Below are positions 24,526 through 36,639 of a DNA stretch of 64,000 bases, one piece after another (position 1 is the stretch's first letter; every line of letters starts with the position of its first letter). Under the pieces are notes generated by a model. It had not been told where the DNA came from and did no database searches. It saw nothing but the letters and a program-made list of their open reading frames with translations. The DNA comes from Mansonella perstans (taxonomy: Eukaryota > Nematoda > Chromadorea > Rhabditida > Onchocercidae): contig JBAMDO010000002.1 of NCBI GenBank assembly GCA_037074765.1, positions 1 through 64,000 of the forward strand, in the 5' to 3' direction. Made by a program: the position numbers and the translations under genes.

Positions 24526-25604
24526 GCTGATTTAATTCGTCGGTATTCTTTCGTCAACTAATACATCGGTTTTGTCATTCAGTACGATGTACTTAAACTT
24601 AAACACTCTTATAAGCGGATTTTAGCATAAGATTCGTACATTAATATTTTCATTAGTTATTTTTTCGCGGTGTTTTTTTTTATTCCAAAACTTGATTAGA
24701 AAACAAAACTGAGTGATAAACGAGCGAAAAATACATCAATCTGAACTAATATTAAATGGTCAATTTCTGGGAATATGTGAATGATTGCAAGTAAACTATA
24801 ATGAATAAAATAAAGCATTAAAATGGTAGCAGGCAAAGTTGCAATGTTGATTAAAAACATTAGCGAATATTTTCGATTACTATAAATATTAGGGAATATT
24901 TTCAATATTTCCAAAACGCTTTTATTCCATCAATAATATTTGGCAATGATTTGATATAATCGGTCGATTGAAGTGATCGGTTGGATGATTTTGCCAATGC
25001 TAATTTACCCATCCACTCCGTGTTTGAACCGCTACTGCTTAAATTACAATCTATTGTACTTAAAATTCGAATGTCTAATTCAATGGAAATGTTGAAACGA
25101 AAATTAAAAGTTAATCCAAATTTCTATTCTACATTTATTATCAAAAAAATTACTATTTATTCGTGTATTACTATTTGGTCGCAAATTGTTCCTGTGATGC
25201 CAATTGAAGATCAATAGAATAAGCCTGTAAGTTAAAAATTTCTTATAGATTTCATTCTAAATATATTACACCTAAGACATTAAGACATTATTCATAATTA
25301 TTAATCCAACACAGGCAGCCAAACAGAATTCGATATAAAACCAACATATGGATCGCTCTTTTAAACAATATTCTGACACTGCAATTATAGTTTTAAATAC
25401 AATGTACCGAAGTATTCACCATGACTGATGGAAGCTATTAAAATTCTCAACTATAATTAACATGAAATCAATTTAAGGTCAATGAATGATTTTTTTAACC
25501 TTTAAAATTTGCGAATACTTCTCCGATGAAATTTGCTGAAACTATTTCTTTTAGATTAAAACAATTTTATCGGATGACCAGCATTTCTGGAAATGCAACT
25601 TCCC

Positions 25605-27137
25605 TTAGAAGAATTGCGAATTTACCGTTCCGCGATAAACAAAAATGATTCTGCTTTTTAATGAAGAGCGAAAAAAATCTTTCACCCATCTAAGGCATGC
25701 ATTATTAGCCAACCCATCGTAGTTGCAGCAAATAAAGCCCATTTATTGGTCAGAAAATATGGACTGATCGCAAAAATAACACTACTTGCAATCATCACAG
25801 ATCCACCGATGCTTGACTGGAAATGCAAAAACAGAATTTTATGGCTGTAAAATCAATTGTACTGAATTCTGCTCTGACTCATTTTCGAATAATTATTCGT
25901 TCCTTTATTCCAAGATTTGTATACTTGCCTGTTTAAAAAAGGATATTTCACGGTTACGATTGGTAGAATGCACTTCCGCTCGGCTCGCTTTTCTTAACTG
26001 AAAAATAGGGTGAATATAATTTTGCCGACCCAATTATCAGTTATTTGAGTAAATATTTGTCCTAAGTTAATTAAAGCAAGTATTCACTCAACAATTTGTT
26101 GCTGCGAAAAAATGCTGTCAATTACGAGCAGTCATTCCGTTTAATTCAAAGCACGCAGTCGATGCATCTGGGGAACAATGCTTTACGTCTTACGAAGACA
26201 CTTTTCAAGAATTGAGCTATCAAGCAGTTAATTGCAGTTTCAATGATGAATTAGATACAAATAATTAATGGAATAGCAGCTACTCTATACCTTATTGTGA
26301 TTTCTGATCATAATAAGTGTTATGAAGTTGATGCATGCTGCTGCACTTAGAAATGAAACAGTGAACGATGTGTCAAAAATTCCATTTATGTAGCCACAAC
26401 GGGTGTTACTGTAACTCCAACGGAAATCCATTTCCGTGTTAAAAATCAAAGTGCACGGTACTATAAGTATATATCATTTAGTGATCAGTATCCAGATTTT
26501 GACACTTTGAACTTCGATTTCAGTAGTACAAATCATTTTTTTTCATTGGTAATGTTTATGAAATTTTTAATACATAGCTTGCTTTCATATAAAATAAACT
26601 TGCGAAAATTTTACCAAAAATGCTAGGTAAACACGGTATAAACCCGAGGAAATAGGCAATGACTGCGGCCTGGACACCTTTCTTTATGGACCAATAATGA
26701 TAATATTTCATAGGATATGCGATTGCACAGCATCTATTCAAGGCAATTAATAAATTTAAAAGTACTGATCCGTAATAAGATACATTTGCCAAACAACCGG
26801 GTATTAAAATAAGAGGAGATGTCGTTGACGATAATTGCCGAGAATCCCTAAATTAACAACTAGTACAAAACTACAGCGATCAGTATTTCTCAAATTAATA
26901 CAAGAAATTAAACTTCGGTTCTTATATACTTTTCACGGATAACTGTACAAATTAAACGCAATGAGAAAAGTATTACGTTATAATAACAACGGCTGCCCAT
27001 ATCATTATAACTGATATTGTTTGTATATTACAGAGCAAAACAACGCTGCAAAGAATGCCATAGGCATTTCGAAAACGCGAATTGGTGATTGTAATACGAA
27101 GTGATAAGCCATTGCTGACAAATCCAAACAGTGATAC
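25605..27137 (-). CDS. srx-like seven-transmembrane chemoreceptor (N-terminal exon not located)
   Basis: Nematode serpentine receptor, best matching my recollection of the srx family. Minus-strand exons: 26977-27137, 26615-26847, 26291-26460, 25929-25997, 25686-25816, 25605-25650; all phases agree. TM1-TM2: VSLFGFVSNGLSL, NAYGILCSVVLLCNIQTISV; TM3 with a DRY-like end, LLNLLIALNRCCAIAYPMKY; TM4 GVQAAVIAYFLGFIPCL; extracellular loop 2 with Cys (SYSNTRCGY); TM5 FTVSFLSAAACINFITLIMI; loop 3 RNREISFFKQ; TM6 SSIGGSVMIASSVIFAISPY; TM7 WALFAATTMGWLIMHALDGI. It ends NSQFF. The intron after FFKQ starts GC (CAG/GCAAGT) and the last intron is only 35 nt. The gene occupies the spacer of the inverted repeat. 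Intact over all coding sequence read. Confidence 0.82.
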
Positions 27138-27430
27138 CTGTAATCAAAACTGGTGCTAAGTGAATATTTCATGAGGCGATTATTGATTGGTATTTCAAAT
27201 GTTTGGCATTCTTGGTTGTAGGACAACGTATTAGTTGGTCAATGTTACTTTTGATACTTTTCTTTCTGAATGTGGAAATTATTTACTTGTTTATATTCAA
27301 CCCTTGATATTAAGCATGAGTTACTAAATGATTTATAAATAATCTGTCTATAAGAATTTCAGGAGGTTTTAAATGTTCGTTTTGCCTAAAGGAGGTAAGA
27401 ATCTAACTTACTATGGCAATACATGATAAA

Positions 27431-30400
27431 GCCAATATATTATCCTCTGTATTGGACTTTATGGATGTCATCAAGTTCGTTGAAACCAATTAACAAATCT
27501 GAAATAATAGTGATTCTTAAAGATGATGCAGTTCTGTCCAGGAAAATTGAATTTGAGGAAGGATATGAAAGTGAAATAAATCATACATCCAAATGAAAAA
27601 TTTTGGCGAAATTTCTACAGAAGCTTGATCTTCGGATACAATTTCGTTCAATTTAGAACAACTAAATATCAGCAGTGTTTAACTTAAAGCCATAAGTTTT
27701 TGAATTCTAAAATATAAATTGATAAACTTATAGATGAATTTGAATTAATGCTGTAATATATCAGTGGGGCAGTCGAAACAAAATAAATGCCAAAAAAATT
27801 ATGGAAGTTTAGTAAGCATTATGTTGGAAATGAAACTGATCAAATAGATGATTACGCCATATTTCGGCTCTTTATTAAATAGATGATTACGTCATATTTC
27901 GGCTTGATTAAATCTGTAACAACGTGAACAGTTAAATCCGGAACTGCTATCCAATGCTTCATTCTCCATAAAATTCTGCTTCAAATAATCGAATTTGATT
28001 TTTTTACTTTAATAATACTTTTGCATTTTATTGCATGATAAAATGTAAAGAGATTTAAAGAGGAAAATTAATAAATTAAAAAGAGTGAGAATTTTATCAT
28101 AATTTATGGTTAGTAATGAAAATTGAACAATCAGGCGAAAATTTAACTCATAAAAATCCAGCTCATAAAAATTTCATTTCACTTTCATTGGTAATCAGTT
28201 ATCGAGAAAAGCAACAACATAAATAATCAAGTAATGACGTTAGTGTGCCTTAATCAGCCTGAGCAGTATGCATCAAAACGAAAAAAATGCCGCATAGGAA
28301 AGATACTTTTAAAATGTTCTTTTTTTTTTTTTCAAGAGCGAACAATCTCATTCCTTTTTAAAATTATTTTCAAAGTCTTAATTGAACTATCGAATTATTT
28401 GAAATTTTGTCTCGTCATAAGTTTCAGTCTACATTATGCAACAGGCAAAAGTGTACCACAGTTGATAATTAAATAAAATATTCTTTTGGCTTGCTTGAAA
28501 TTACCAGAAAATTGGTTTATAACAAGCGGATTATTTTATTCGAAGCTTGAAAATTTCTAAATTTCGTAAAATTTCACTACTGGAGTAGCAACAAATAATG
28601 CGATAAATAATGTGATATGGGTCAGAAGATAACATGTGTGCAAAGCAACATAATACGATTTTTGACTGCTGAAAATAAAAGAAAGCAGAAAAGATGAATG
28701 AATGGACGACGATATCATTCCTTCAAGTGTAAAACATTCATGAAGCAAATGATTTTTTGTGCGCTACAATGGATACCAGATAAAAAAATTCCATATCTTG
28801 CGTAAATATTTGATAAGGTTTAAATTCATAAAGCTTCATGTCAACGCATGTATTTCGAGATTGTGAGATTTCCAATCATTAGGGAGATATTGAAGAATAA
28901 TGAAACGTACTTACTTGTTCACCAATATTCTGGAATAGAAAAAAGGTTTAACGTAAGATAGGTAACATACTATAACTGCATAAAATGCTAAGGCATGAAA
29001 CCAAATGTTCTCAACCTGACGTAGATTAGTGCCTAATACTTGATTCAGACTCTAAAAAGATAGCAGCTATTTTAGCGCACAATCAAACCATGAATTTTAT
29101 TATCAGTCATCTTAGACTGAAGAATTATTGCTTAATGACTGTGCAAAAATGAATATTTGGATAAATTGGAAAGGAACTTGCAGATGTAATTTGATTGCTT
29201 TTGTGGAAACAAATAGTTCCGCAACAATAATTATATTAGCTATGAGTGCAGCAATGGCCGATGTTATGCAATTGATTATTAAAATCATTGTGAAGTTTTT
29301 GGAAAATCCATTCATCACTTTCGCAAAAGTTAAATATAGCATGAAGAGAATAATAAGGAAATTACCAATCGTTGCAATGTATGATATTATGCATCTTGCA
29401 GTGCATAATTCTGCTAAATAATTGTTAATACTTAATGACAGCAGTAAATTATAACATAGCTTGAAATAACTTGATGAAAGTAAAAATAATCAAAGATATT
29501 ACAGTGATGATATCTTTTAATTGAATATTTATTTGATGGATACCAGCAAAAGTTCCAAATAATATACTTAAGGACTCAGTAAATATTTATGTGTAATTTA
29601 ATTGAAATAATATGAGCTTTAAATTATAACTTATGGCACATGAGATTTAGATCTGCACACAGAGATAAATAAATCAGCGGTGCTGAAGTAATTACTATTA
29701 TTGGAATGAAAAGTATCGTTCATTTCGCTGAAATTTGTTATTAAATCAAAGATTTATTGAACTTGAATTACCAAATAATCCTCTATTCATTGATTCATGC
29801 GTTTATTGTAATGAATACCTCAGCGAATGGAATAATTAAGCGCAGTGCACCATCAAACTGATAAAAGTGCGTCATGATATTTCCAAATATTTGTCTATGA
29901 TGTGGGTAAAGAGATCGACATTTCATCAGCTGCGGCAATTTATTATTTAATTATTTGTGTTAGATGAGTGATTTATGTCATCTCGATGAGTGTGTAAGGT
30001 TTGCTAAATACGTAAACGTAAACGCAGTCTTTAATTACTTTATTGAGAGATCAAAGAACAATGAAAATTTCTGGTTTGATTCATATATATCAGAATATTA
30101 TTCCATCATGTAATAACTGTTTAAGTTTTACTTTACTTTAGAATCTAACATTTAACTGAGACATAATCATTAATTGATTTAGAAAATACACTGATTTTAA
30201 ATGAAATCCTCGTATCTCAGAGCAATCGAAATTTTTATAAGTGCCAAATACAAATAAAAAATGATTAATTAATGATTCAAAGATTCAATTTCTCAGTATT
30301 GAGCTTCATTAGCGATCAAAATGAAAATAATGAATGTTGCTTGTAAATGTTAATCTCAACACTTTCATTTTTTTTCCAAGCACTCAGTTTCATTTCCAAT

Positions 30401-30530
30401 ATAATGCTTAATAAATTTCCATAATTTTTTTGGCATTTATTTGCTTTCGACTGCCCTACTGTTATATTGCAGCATAAATTACTTCGTAAAAATAGTGAAT
30501 TGTTAAATTTATTATCTAAGAAAATTGCAT
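27431..30530 (-). repeat. Right arm of the 3.1-kb inverted repeat
   Basis: Reverse complement of 21031-24129 with very few differences in the stretches compared (for example a three-base deletion in the first located exon of the four-TM gene). At its outer end, near 30530, the match to the left arm stops abruptly at a GCATAGGAGAGATAC sequence that begins another partial copy of arm sequence. Confidence 0.92.
28557..29413 (-). CDS. Predicted four-transmembrane protein, right-arm copy
   Basis: Mirror copy of the left-arm gene at 22146-23004. Exon boundaries and the four hydrophobic segments are the same. The only coding difference noticed is loss of one codon near the end of the first located exon (NNSS instead of NNSAS), which keeps frame. 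The last exon with VVKFYEI is identical in translation. As in the left arm, the 5' exon with the start codon is not identified and the function is unknown. Retention of open frames and splice sites in both arms suggests recent duplication or gene conversion rather than decay. Confidence 0.63.
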
Positions 30531-30539
30531 TTGCATAGG

Positions 30540-30775
30540 AGAGATACTTTTAAAATGTTCTTTTTTTTTATTTCCAGAAATTAAACTATTATAAAGCGAA
30601 CAATCTCATTCCTTTTTAAAATTATTTTCAAAGTCTTAATTGAACTATCAAATTATTTGAAATTTTGTCTCGTTATAAGTTTCAGTTTACACAAAAGTAC
30701 ATTGCAGTTGATAATTAAATAAAATGTCCTTTTGGCTTGCTTGAAATTACCAGAAAATTGGTTTATAACAAGCGG
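30540..30775 (-). repeat. Further partial copy of arm sequence
   Basis: Related to 28280-28540 in the right arm in the same orientation, and so inverted relative to 23020-23290 and 24240-24510. It carries the same poly-T tract followed by the ACAATCTCATTCC block and ends with AATTGGTTTATAACAAGCGG. It shows more differences than the arms, including the TTTCCAGAAATTAAACTATT variant shared with 24430, so it is closer to the 24.1-24.5 kb copy. Confidence 0.78.
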
Positions 30776-30840
30776 ATACAATCCAATATGTCCAGTTGAT
30801 TTCATACAATCCAATATGTCCAGTTGATTTCATACAATCC
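30776..30840. repeat. Short tandem repeat, 28-bp unit
   Basis: About 2.3 copies of a unit starting ATACAATCCAATATGTCC lie directly after the last arm-derived copy, possibly at a breakpoint. Confidence 0.85.
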
Positions 30841-31985
30841 AGTGCTTTCTTAATTGTGAGGATAAATAACGATATTCGGGACGTCAAACAGGGATTAACG
30901 ATTCATTGAAGATGACTACATTGGATGACTTGATGCATTTCAGAAATTGTGAAAAACAGAATAATTAAAGAGTCTCAGGATACGAATCTAAAGGAAGCAT
31001 GTAAATCTTAGAACCACGAAAAATCACTCCTCGCGAGTGGAAAAAAATCTATTGCTGATGACCTGATATTCCTTGAGGTTTCTGGAAAAGGAATTGAAAA
31101 TAGAAAAGAAGTAATGGAAATGGAACTAAAGACTTTTTGAGATTCTCTCTATCTTGTAGAATCTGAACAGACCACTACTTCAGCAAGCACTCATATTTTT
31201 GTAAGGCGCTCGATAAGCAAAGACTAAACAGAATAGTTCTTAAATAGATATCTCCAAATCAATGGAAAACTTTAAATGATGTGCAATATTTCTATGGATG
31301 GCTAGGCATTCGATGTATCCTATTACAATAAGGCGAAATATTCATCCATGACGGAAGAGAAATAGTATCGGATCTCGACACTAGCAACATTGCCTCACAA
31401 AAGCGGAAAATGTATGACAAATACAAATATAGTTTATTACATAGAATAGAAGCATGGAATAATTATAATCGATAAAATAGATGCAGTCTCGACCGAATTA
31501 CAAACCAGAACTTCAGCCAATGAAGCGGTTTTATTCATAATGGAAGAAAAATATCAAATTTCAATATCGCTATAATATTCTTTAAGAAGAATTTAATGGA
31601 ATCTATCAATAGAGCTGACATAATAATAATAACCTACTAACGTAATAATCTATTAAGTTATTGAATAGGTATCACATAATAACTGTATTGTAACAGTTAA
31701 TCTAATACTACCAGGAGGCGACATAATCCCAACACGTATCATGGGAAATTTGCAAATTGCGCCATGCAATCAAAGAATTTCGAATTAAAATCAACAAAAT
31801 TTACCAGTGGCATAATTGGTAACTTTGAAATCGAAATAAGTACTCCGAATTGGAAAACCGTCAGAACAACAAACTTACGACAGTTGTTTGACCAATAACC
31901 AGAATGGAACATCTGGCAAGAGATTGACCAAGAAAGCAACAAACTATCAGGACAAATCGGCTATGGTATATTGAATTTATCTGTC
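30841..31985. other. Unassigned accessory sequence
   Basis: About 1.1 kb slightly richer in G and C than its surroundings. Broken open stretches occur on both strands but no family is recognisable. It lies at the 3' side of the minus-strand integrase remnant, so it may be the rest of that retroelement (3' end or LTR). I cannot demonstrate a terminal repeat. Confidence 0.4.
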
Positions 31986-33200
31986 TATTGAGAAGTTTCC
32001 ATTGGACATCTATACCAATGCACTTCTTGACCCTCTGTCTCTCCTTTCTTTAATTCTTTTATCCTTTCCAGTTTCCACAGTCCTCGAGGTGTTTTAGTTC
32101 TATCAATACAATTTCTTCCACTCTTAGCTGACGATTTTTTTTGCTTTTAGGATTTACGTGTCCTTTTTGAATCCTTTCCTGAAGCTCGTTGATTACTCCC
32201 ATTTCCATGTTTCCCAAGATATCTCCAGTACTCTGAATGTTTCCAACCAGTATTTGATTATCCTTTCCCTCGCATCAAAGTTTCCTAGTTTGAATTCGTC
32301 CTGATCGTCATTAGTTGTTGAGACAATTAAGGAAGCGTTAGGATGGATGATCAATTAGGCGCATAATCTTACAGGAATCGGCATAAGTCAGCGGCCGAGT
32401 GTTCAACACATTCTCAATTTCTGCGATTATGAAAAAAATATGAAATTATGAATTCCCTTTTCCATAACAGTTTTCTTCCAATAACTCTTCTCATAAATTC
32501 TTGATTAGTCCTACCAGTCGTTCATAGAGTGATGGACTCTCGGTGTTATATTTTCCTAAACCATTCCATTCTCTGCTGAAAATTCATCTATCCTGTTGTG
32601 TTCTTGCTTCTTCATGGCTTTGAAAACTGCTTAGAATTGGTTTGCGATGTCATTCAAAACTCGTTCTGGATAGCTACGTCGTAAAATAAATCTCGCTAAC
32701 GCGTAAAAAACCTTCAGCTGACAAATTTTTCACACCTTTAAGATTTACCGTCTTATTGTGAAACACGTGAATAGGGAAACCCATCTTTCAGTTGCTCTAA
32801 TTTCGGTTTTGATAGAAAGCGAGCCAAAATAATCCAATCCAATTCTTGTGAAGGTTCCTTGAACATGAAACGTATCGGCGTGATATAGTTTTCATATTAC
32901 TGTCGTATCAGAAATTCGATAACTGTGTTATGCCTTGGCAAATAGATTGGATATTTGCTTTCCTCTAGCTCAGAATTTTCCATAACTTCTCCATAACTTT
33001 CAACCATCGCGACACAAGCTCTATTTTTCTTTTGCTTCCTCATTGAGTCATTTTGTCTGTGCTTGTATGATTAGCACCCATTTGGCTGATTTAAAATAAA
33101 TCCTCCGATGTTAGTCATTTCAATGTGCTGTCCCATTCTTTGCAATGAGTTTAATAAAAAAAGCCCAAATGGTCGTTCTTACAAGTCTGGACCAATTGCT
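31986..33200 (-). pseudogene. Decayed BEL/Pao retrotransposon integrase
   Basis: Minus-strand translation, with many stops and frameshifts, gives integrase landmarks of BEL/Pao elements in order: a zinc-finger-like TCK segment near 33190; NWIGLFW, a degenerate version of the usual GLDYFGP, near 32830; SLYERLVGLIKN with EELLEENCYG near 32500; AEIENVLNTRPLTYADS near 32400; and a C-terminal KTPRGLWKLERIKELKKGE near 32090. Reverse transcriptase and gag were not found in the window. The copy is dead and probably a fragment. Identification rests on the ordered set of motifs. Confidence 0.75.
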
Positions 33201-33791
33201 GATCAACTTCCATATACAAGTTAAAAATTTACATTATGACTGCAGGAGTTTACCGATATTTTGCAGTATTTGATAATTTGAAATGAATAAAATTTTAAAT
33301 TTTAAAAAGCTCCAAAGTTTCTTTAAAACTTAAAAAGAAAAAATCCAATGAATCACATTTTCTGCTTTTTACTCTATTCAACTTTATTTTATAGCGAAAG
33401 GATGGAGTGATTTTAAATTTTTATTGAATTGAATTCACAATAAGTATGATTGATGAATTTTATGATATCAATTTAAAAAGAAGCATTGCATTTGTAAATT
33501 ACAAGTTTCTACTTCCTCAGGCTCAAAAAGAAAGTAGTAATGTAATGCTGATAATAATTATCATCCTACATGATTTTACTTTTCAAAAATAGCAATCATT
33601 TTTTAAATTAAATATTTCTCTATGATTTGAAAACTAAACAGTGGGAATTTCATTTTTTCGAATATGTGAACAGTGTGGGGTTTTTTCTTTCAGAAACTAC
33701 TCATCCTAAAGTATTTCACTGAAATAAGGAATTGTGAACTGGGCGGGAAAGAAAGAGAGAAAGAGGATAACGGATTTTTTTCGAAAAGTTG
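33201..33791. other. AT-rich intergenic sequence
   Basis: About 0.6 kb without a supportable feature between the retroelement remnant and the tRNA gene. Confidence 0.4.
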
Positions 33792-33916
33792 TGCACGGAG
33801 TGGGATTCGAACCCACGCATCGATCACGATACCAGAACGCCCATATACCACACTACACTCGTGTGAAGCACATCATTGCTTGAGTCTGGCGCCTTAGACC
33901 ACTCGGCCATCCGTGC
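33792..33916 (-). tRNA. tRNA-Leu (anticodon CAA) with a 41-nt intron
   Basis: The minus strand folds into a class II tRNA. The acceptor stem is GCACGGA paired with TCCGTGC and discriminator A at 33792. The D-arm is GGCCGAGTGGTCTAAGGC. The anticodon CAA is at 33882-33880. The variable arm is long, and the T-arm is GTGGGTTCGAATCCCAC. An intron of 41 nt (33838-33878) sits one base 3' of the anticodon, the canonical position. Internal A and B boxes are intact. Intron-containing tRNA-Leu(CAA) is common in animals. Confidence 0.95.
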
Positions 33917-35395
33917 CATACACACAACAGCATGTCGTTATAATAAGATTTAAATTTGTGTAGAACCTTTAAATTTTCGGTGAAACTGCAATTTTAAATT
34001 TAGAATTACCTTTAAAAATGAAAGTTTTCGCCCAAAAACTAAAAATCCATAAAATTTTAGAAAATGTTCAATTTAGAAAACCTAAATCTTTTTTTTTGTA
34101 AATTTTGCAATTGCAATTTATCAATATTAGATAGTGAAAATTTTTAACACTAAAGCATGGATGAATAGTAAAATGCATTAAACCATCAAATTTTAAAATG
34201 AAAATTAGTAATTTAAATCTAAATTCAAATTTTTTCTCTCAGTTGGATAAGTTCGGTTGCAATATTTTTTAAACTGAATTTTACATTTATAAAGGATCAC
34301 TTTTCAGAATTATTATCGAATACGTCTAGCACAGTTTTTTAAAACAGTTCCTATTATTAAGCATATCATTTCCTTTTGCTTCATTTTACACCATTTTTTT
34401 TCTTTTTTTTTTTTTTTTTCATATACCAGCATAATTTAAGTGCAAAAAATATTTTCTGTAAGTACTTAGTTACAAATATACAAAAGAATAATATCTTTGT
34501 TAGATCACCTCGACTGATTAATATCAGCAGTAATCATTGAAATGAAATAATTTCAGTACAGAATTAGAAGAATATAGGTTAGACCGATTTACCCGGATGA
34601 TATGTAACATTATTTTAAGCATATTGCTACATCGAACGTGGCAAACAACACTTTCTGGAAAAGATCCCTCATGCGATAATAAATCCGTTCGATTAATTCC
34701 GGAAGTTTTACTTATAGAGTTAGTGTTAAAAAAAATGTAAAGTTAGTTTTCCTGTTTTTATATCTCAATTAACTCCCTATAAATAAATTACGACTAGATA
34801 AAAAATTTTTCAGGCAATCAATTTAAGAAATTGAATTGACTGCTTGAAAAAATAGCAGGTCCTTCTCGGCAACATCATTTATTTAGAGTTGATGATTCAT
34901 TTGCTGTTCAGATGCATAAATAAATATTTATTGAACCTCTTTTATTTTTAATTTATCGTTGTAATAATTTCAGTTGTAAATATTAAAATTTCATTTATTT
35001 AAAATTTCTAACACTAATTTTACAAGAACAAAGAATATTTGATGAAGAATGTGAAGAAAGTTAAAAAATTGCAGGAAAAAGGAGCAAGAAATGTCGATAA
35101 ACAAAATGATACTAACAATGAAAGGGATTTAAAAAAAAAATTTGTAATGATATTCTTTTTTTTAAATAAATAGTGTAGTAAATAAAGGTTTAAATAATTT
35201 AAATACCTTAACCTTTGATCCTTCATTTTGGCTTGGAGACATTGCCGTTATACATAGACATCATAGTCCTCCCGATGATATAGATGGTTTTTTTGGCTAC
35301 TTTTTCGGCTAATTATTGTGCTGTTCATACTAAATAGAACCAAATTAAACAATATTCTAAAAACTTCAGGAAAGAAATAATTGGAAGAAAAAGTA
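33917..35395. other. Gene-poor AT-rich region
   Basis: About 1.5 kb with long poly-T/poly-A runs (for example 34390-34421) and no convincing exon. The minus-strand frame at 35020-35226 is phenylalanine- and leucine-rich low-complexity and is not called. Confidence 0.45.
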
Positions 35396-35805
35396 ACTCC
35401 ATTAATGATCCAGTAATACTTACTGAATAACCAATGACATCAATGAACAGACAAAATTCCAACTGATTTTCCCAATCAAATTAAAAATTCCTTAATCATA
35501 TGGATGATAAACCGGAATGGCTCACTTTTGTTCACTTCATTTTTTCCATGTTTAATTGCACGATGTCTGATATAATTATGCAGCGGCGAAAACTTCATTC
35601 GTCCCCAATTCAGTCTAAAATTCTTCTCACTTTGCTAATATAACCTTTTTCTAGCTGCTTAACCAGCTGACTATTTAAGTAATCAATTACTGGTCTCAAA
35701 TGAACTGTTAATTAACTTGACGCTTCATCATGACAAGTTAGAAATTGTGTCCAACAGCTACAAACGAGTAATTAATTACTTAATGAATGATTATTGAGAT
35801 AATCC
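35396..35805 (-). pseudogene. Inverted partial copy of IMMP2L exon 1 and its upstream region
   Basis: The minus strand here aligns with 50120-50512. The part 35598-35396 corresponds to IMMP2L exon 1: it starts ATG at 35598, reads MKFSPLHNYIRHRAIKHG and then EPFRF, but meets an in-frame TGA where the active gene has CGA. It also has a deletion near the IDIIGYPAN codons and changes GSSME to GSLME. Bases 35599-35805 match the sequence upstream of the active start. No copy of exons 2-5 was found nearby. This is a broken DNA-level duplicate, not a retrocopy, because non-transcribed flank is included. Confidence 0.85.
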
Positions 35806-35939
35806 ATTATTAGATTCAATAACACTTCAATTTGATCTTTGACCGTATTATTTACATTCATTCTTTGACGAAACTTTAAAACATTATTCCTCGTACATTT
35901 TGTACTACTAAGCAAACTAAAGCACGAGAGACATAATGT

Positions 35940-36310
35940 GAGGAGGTGACATCGACGAGCAACGCAGTTTGAAGAGTTGACATCGAGAGGTGACATCGAC
36001 GAGCAACGCAGTGTGAAGAGTTGACATCGACAGATGACATTGAGAGGTGACATCGAGAGGTGACATCGAGAGGTGAAATCGAGAAGTGACATCGAGAGGT
36101 GAAATCGAGAGGTGATATCGACAGGTGACATCGAGAGGTGACATCGAGAGGTGACATCGAGAGGTGAAATCGAGAGGTGACATCGAGAGGTGACATCGAG
36201 AGGTGACATCGAGAGGTGACATCGAGAGGTGACATCGAGAGGTGACATCGAGAGGTGACATCGAGAGGTGACATCGAGAGGTGACATCGAGAGGTGACAT
36301 CGACGAGCAA
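35940..36310. repeat. 13-bp minisatellite (unit AGGTGACATCGAG)
   Basis: About twenty near-perfect copies of a 13-bp unit run from roughly 36040 to 36303, with variants GAAATCGAG and GATATCGAC. The array is flanked on both sides by related blocks containing GACGAGCAACGCAGT and GAAGAGTTGACATCG. Because 13 is not a multiple of three, all three minus-strand frames stay open and give 13-residue peptide repeats; these are not genes. Confidence 0.97.
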
Positions 36311-36613
36311 TGTAGTGCGAAGAGGTGATTTTGCGGATTTAAATCTAATTTAATGTAGAAATTTATTATTGTAATACATAAATTCGATTGATTTGTTCGG
36401 AAACACATCCAGAAAAATGTCATAGCTTCTTTTTGTCACGTATTTCAGCCTTTTTATATAATTCATCTCTTTGAAATCTTAAAAATGATTCTATTCATGT
36501 CTCACTCATTACAATGGCTGTCCCTTTCATGTCCACATCATCTCCCCTCCCCCTCCCTAATATCTCATTAATTATCACACCTCTCACTTCCTTCTATTCT
36601 CTTATCGGTATGT

Positions 36614-36637
36614 ATCTCTCTCTCTCTCTCTCTCTCT
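36614..36637. repeat. (TC)n microsatellite
   Basis: About twelve TC units in a longer pyrimidine-rich stretch (36560-36660). Confidence 0.95.
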
Positions 36638-36639
36638 AC

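Noticed and set aside
26100..26275. Plus-strand open stretch with two cysteines inside the chemoreceptor gene
   Set aside because: It lies in an intron on the opposite strand, has no clear acceptor or start, and no family resemblance.
35772..36423. Three overlapping minus-strand frames of 144-171 codons
   Set aside because: They are by-products of a 13-bp tandem repeat that never meets a stop in any frame; the peptides are 13-residue repeats.
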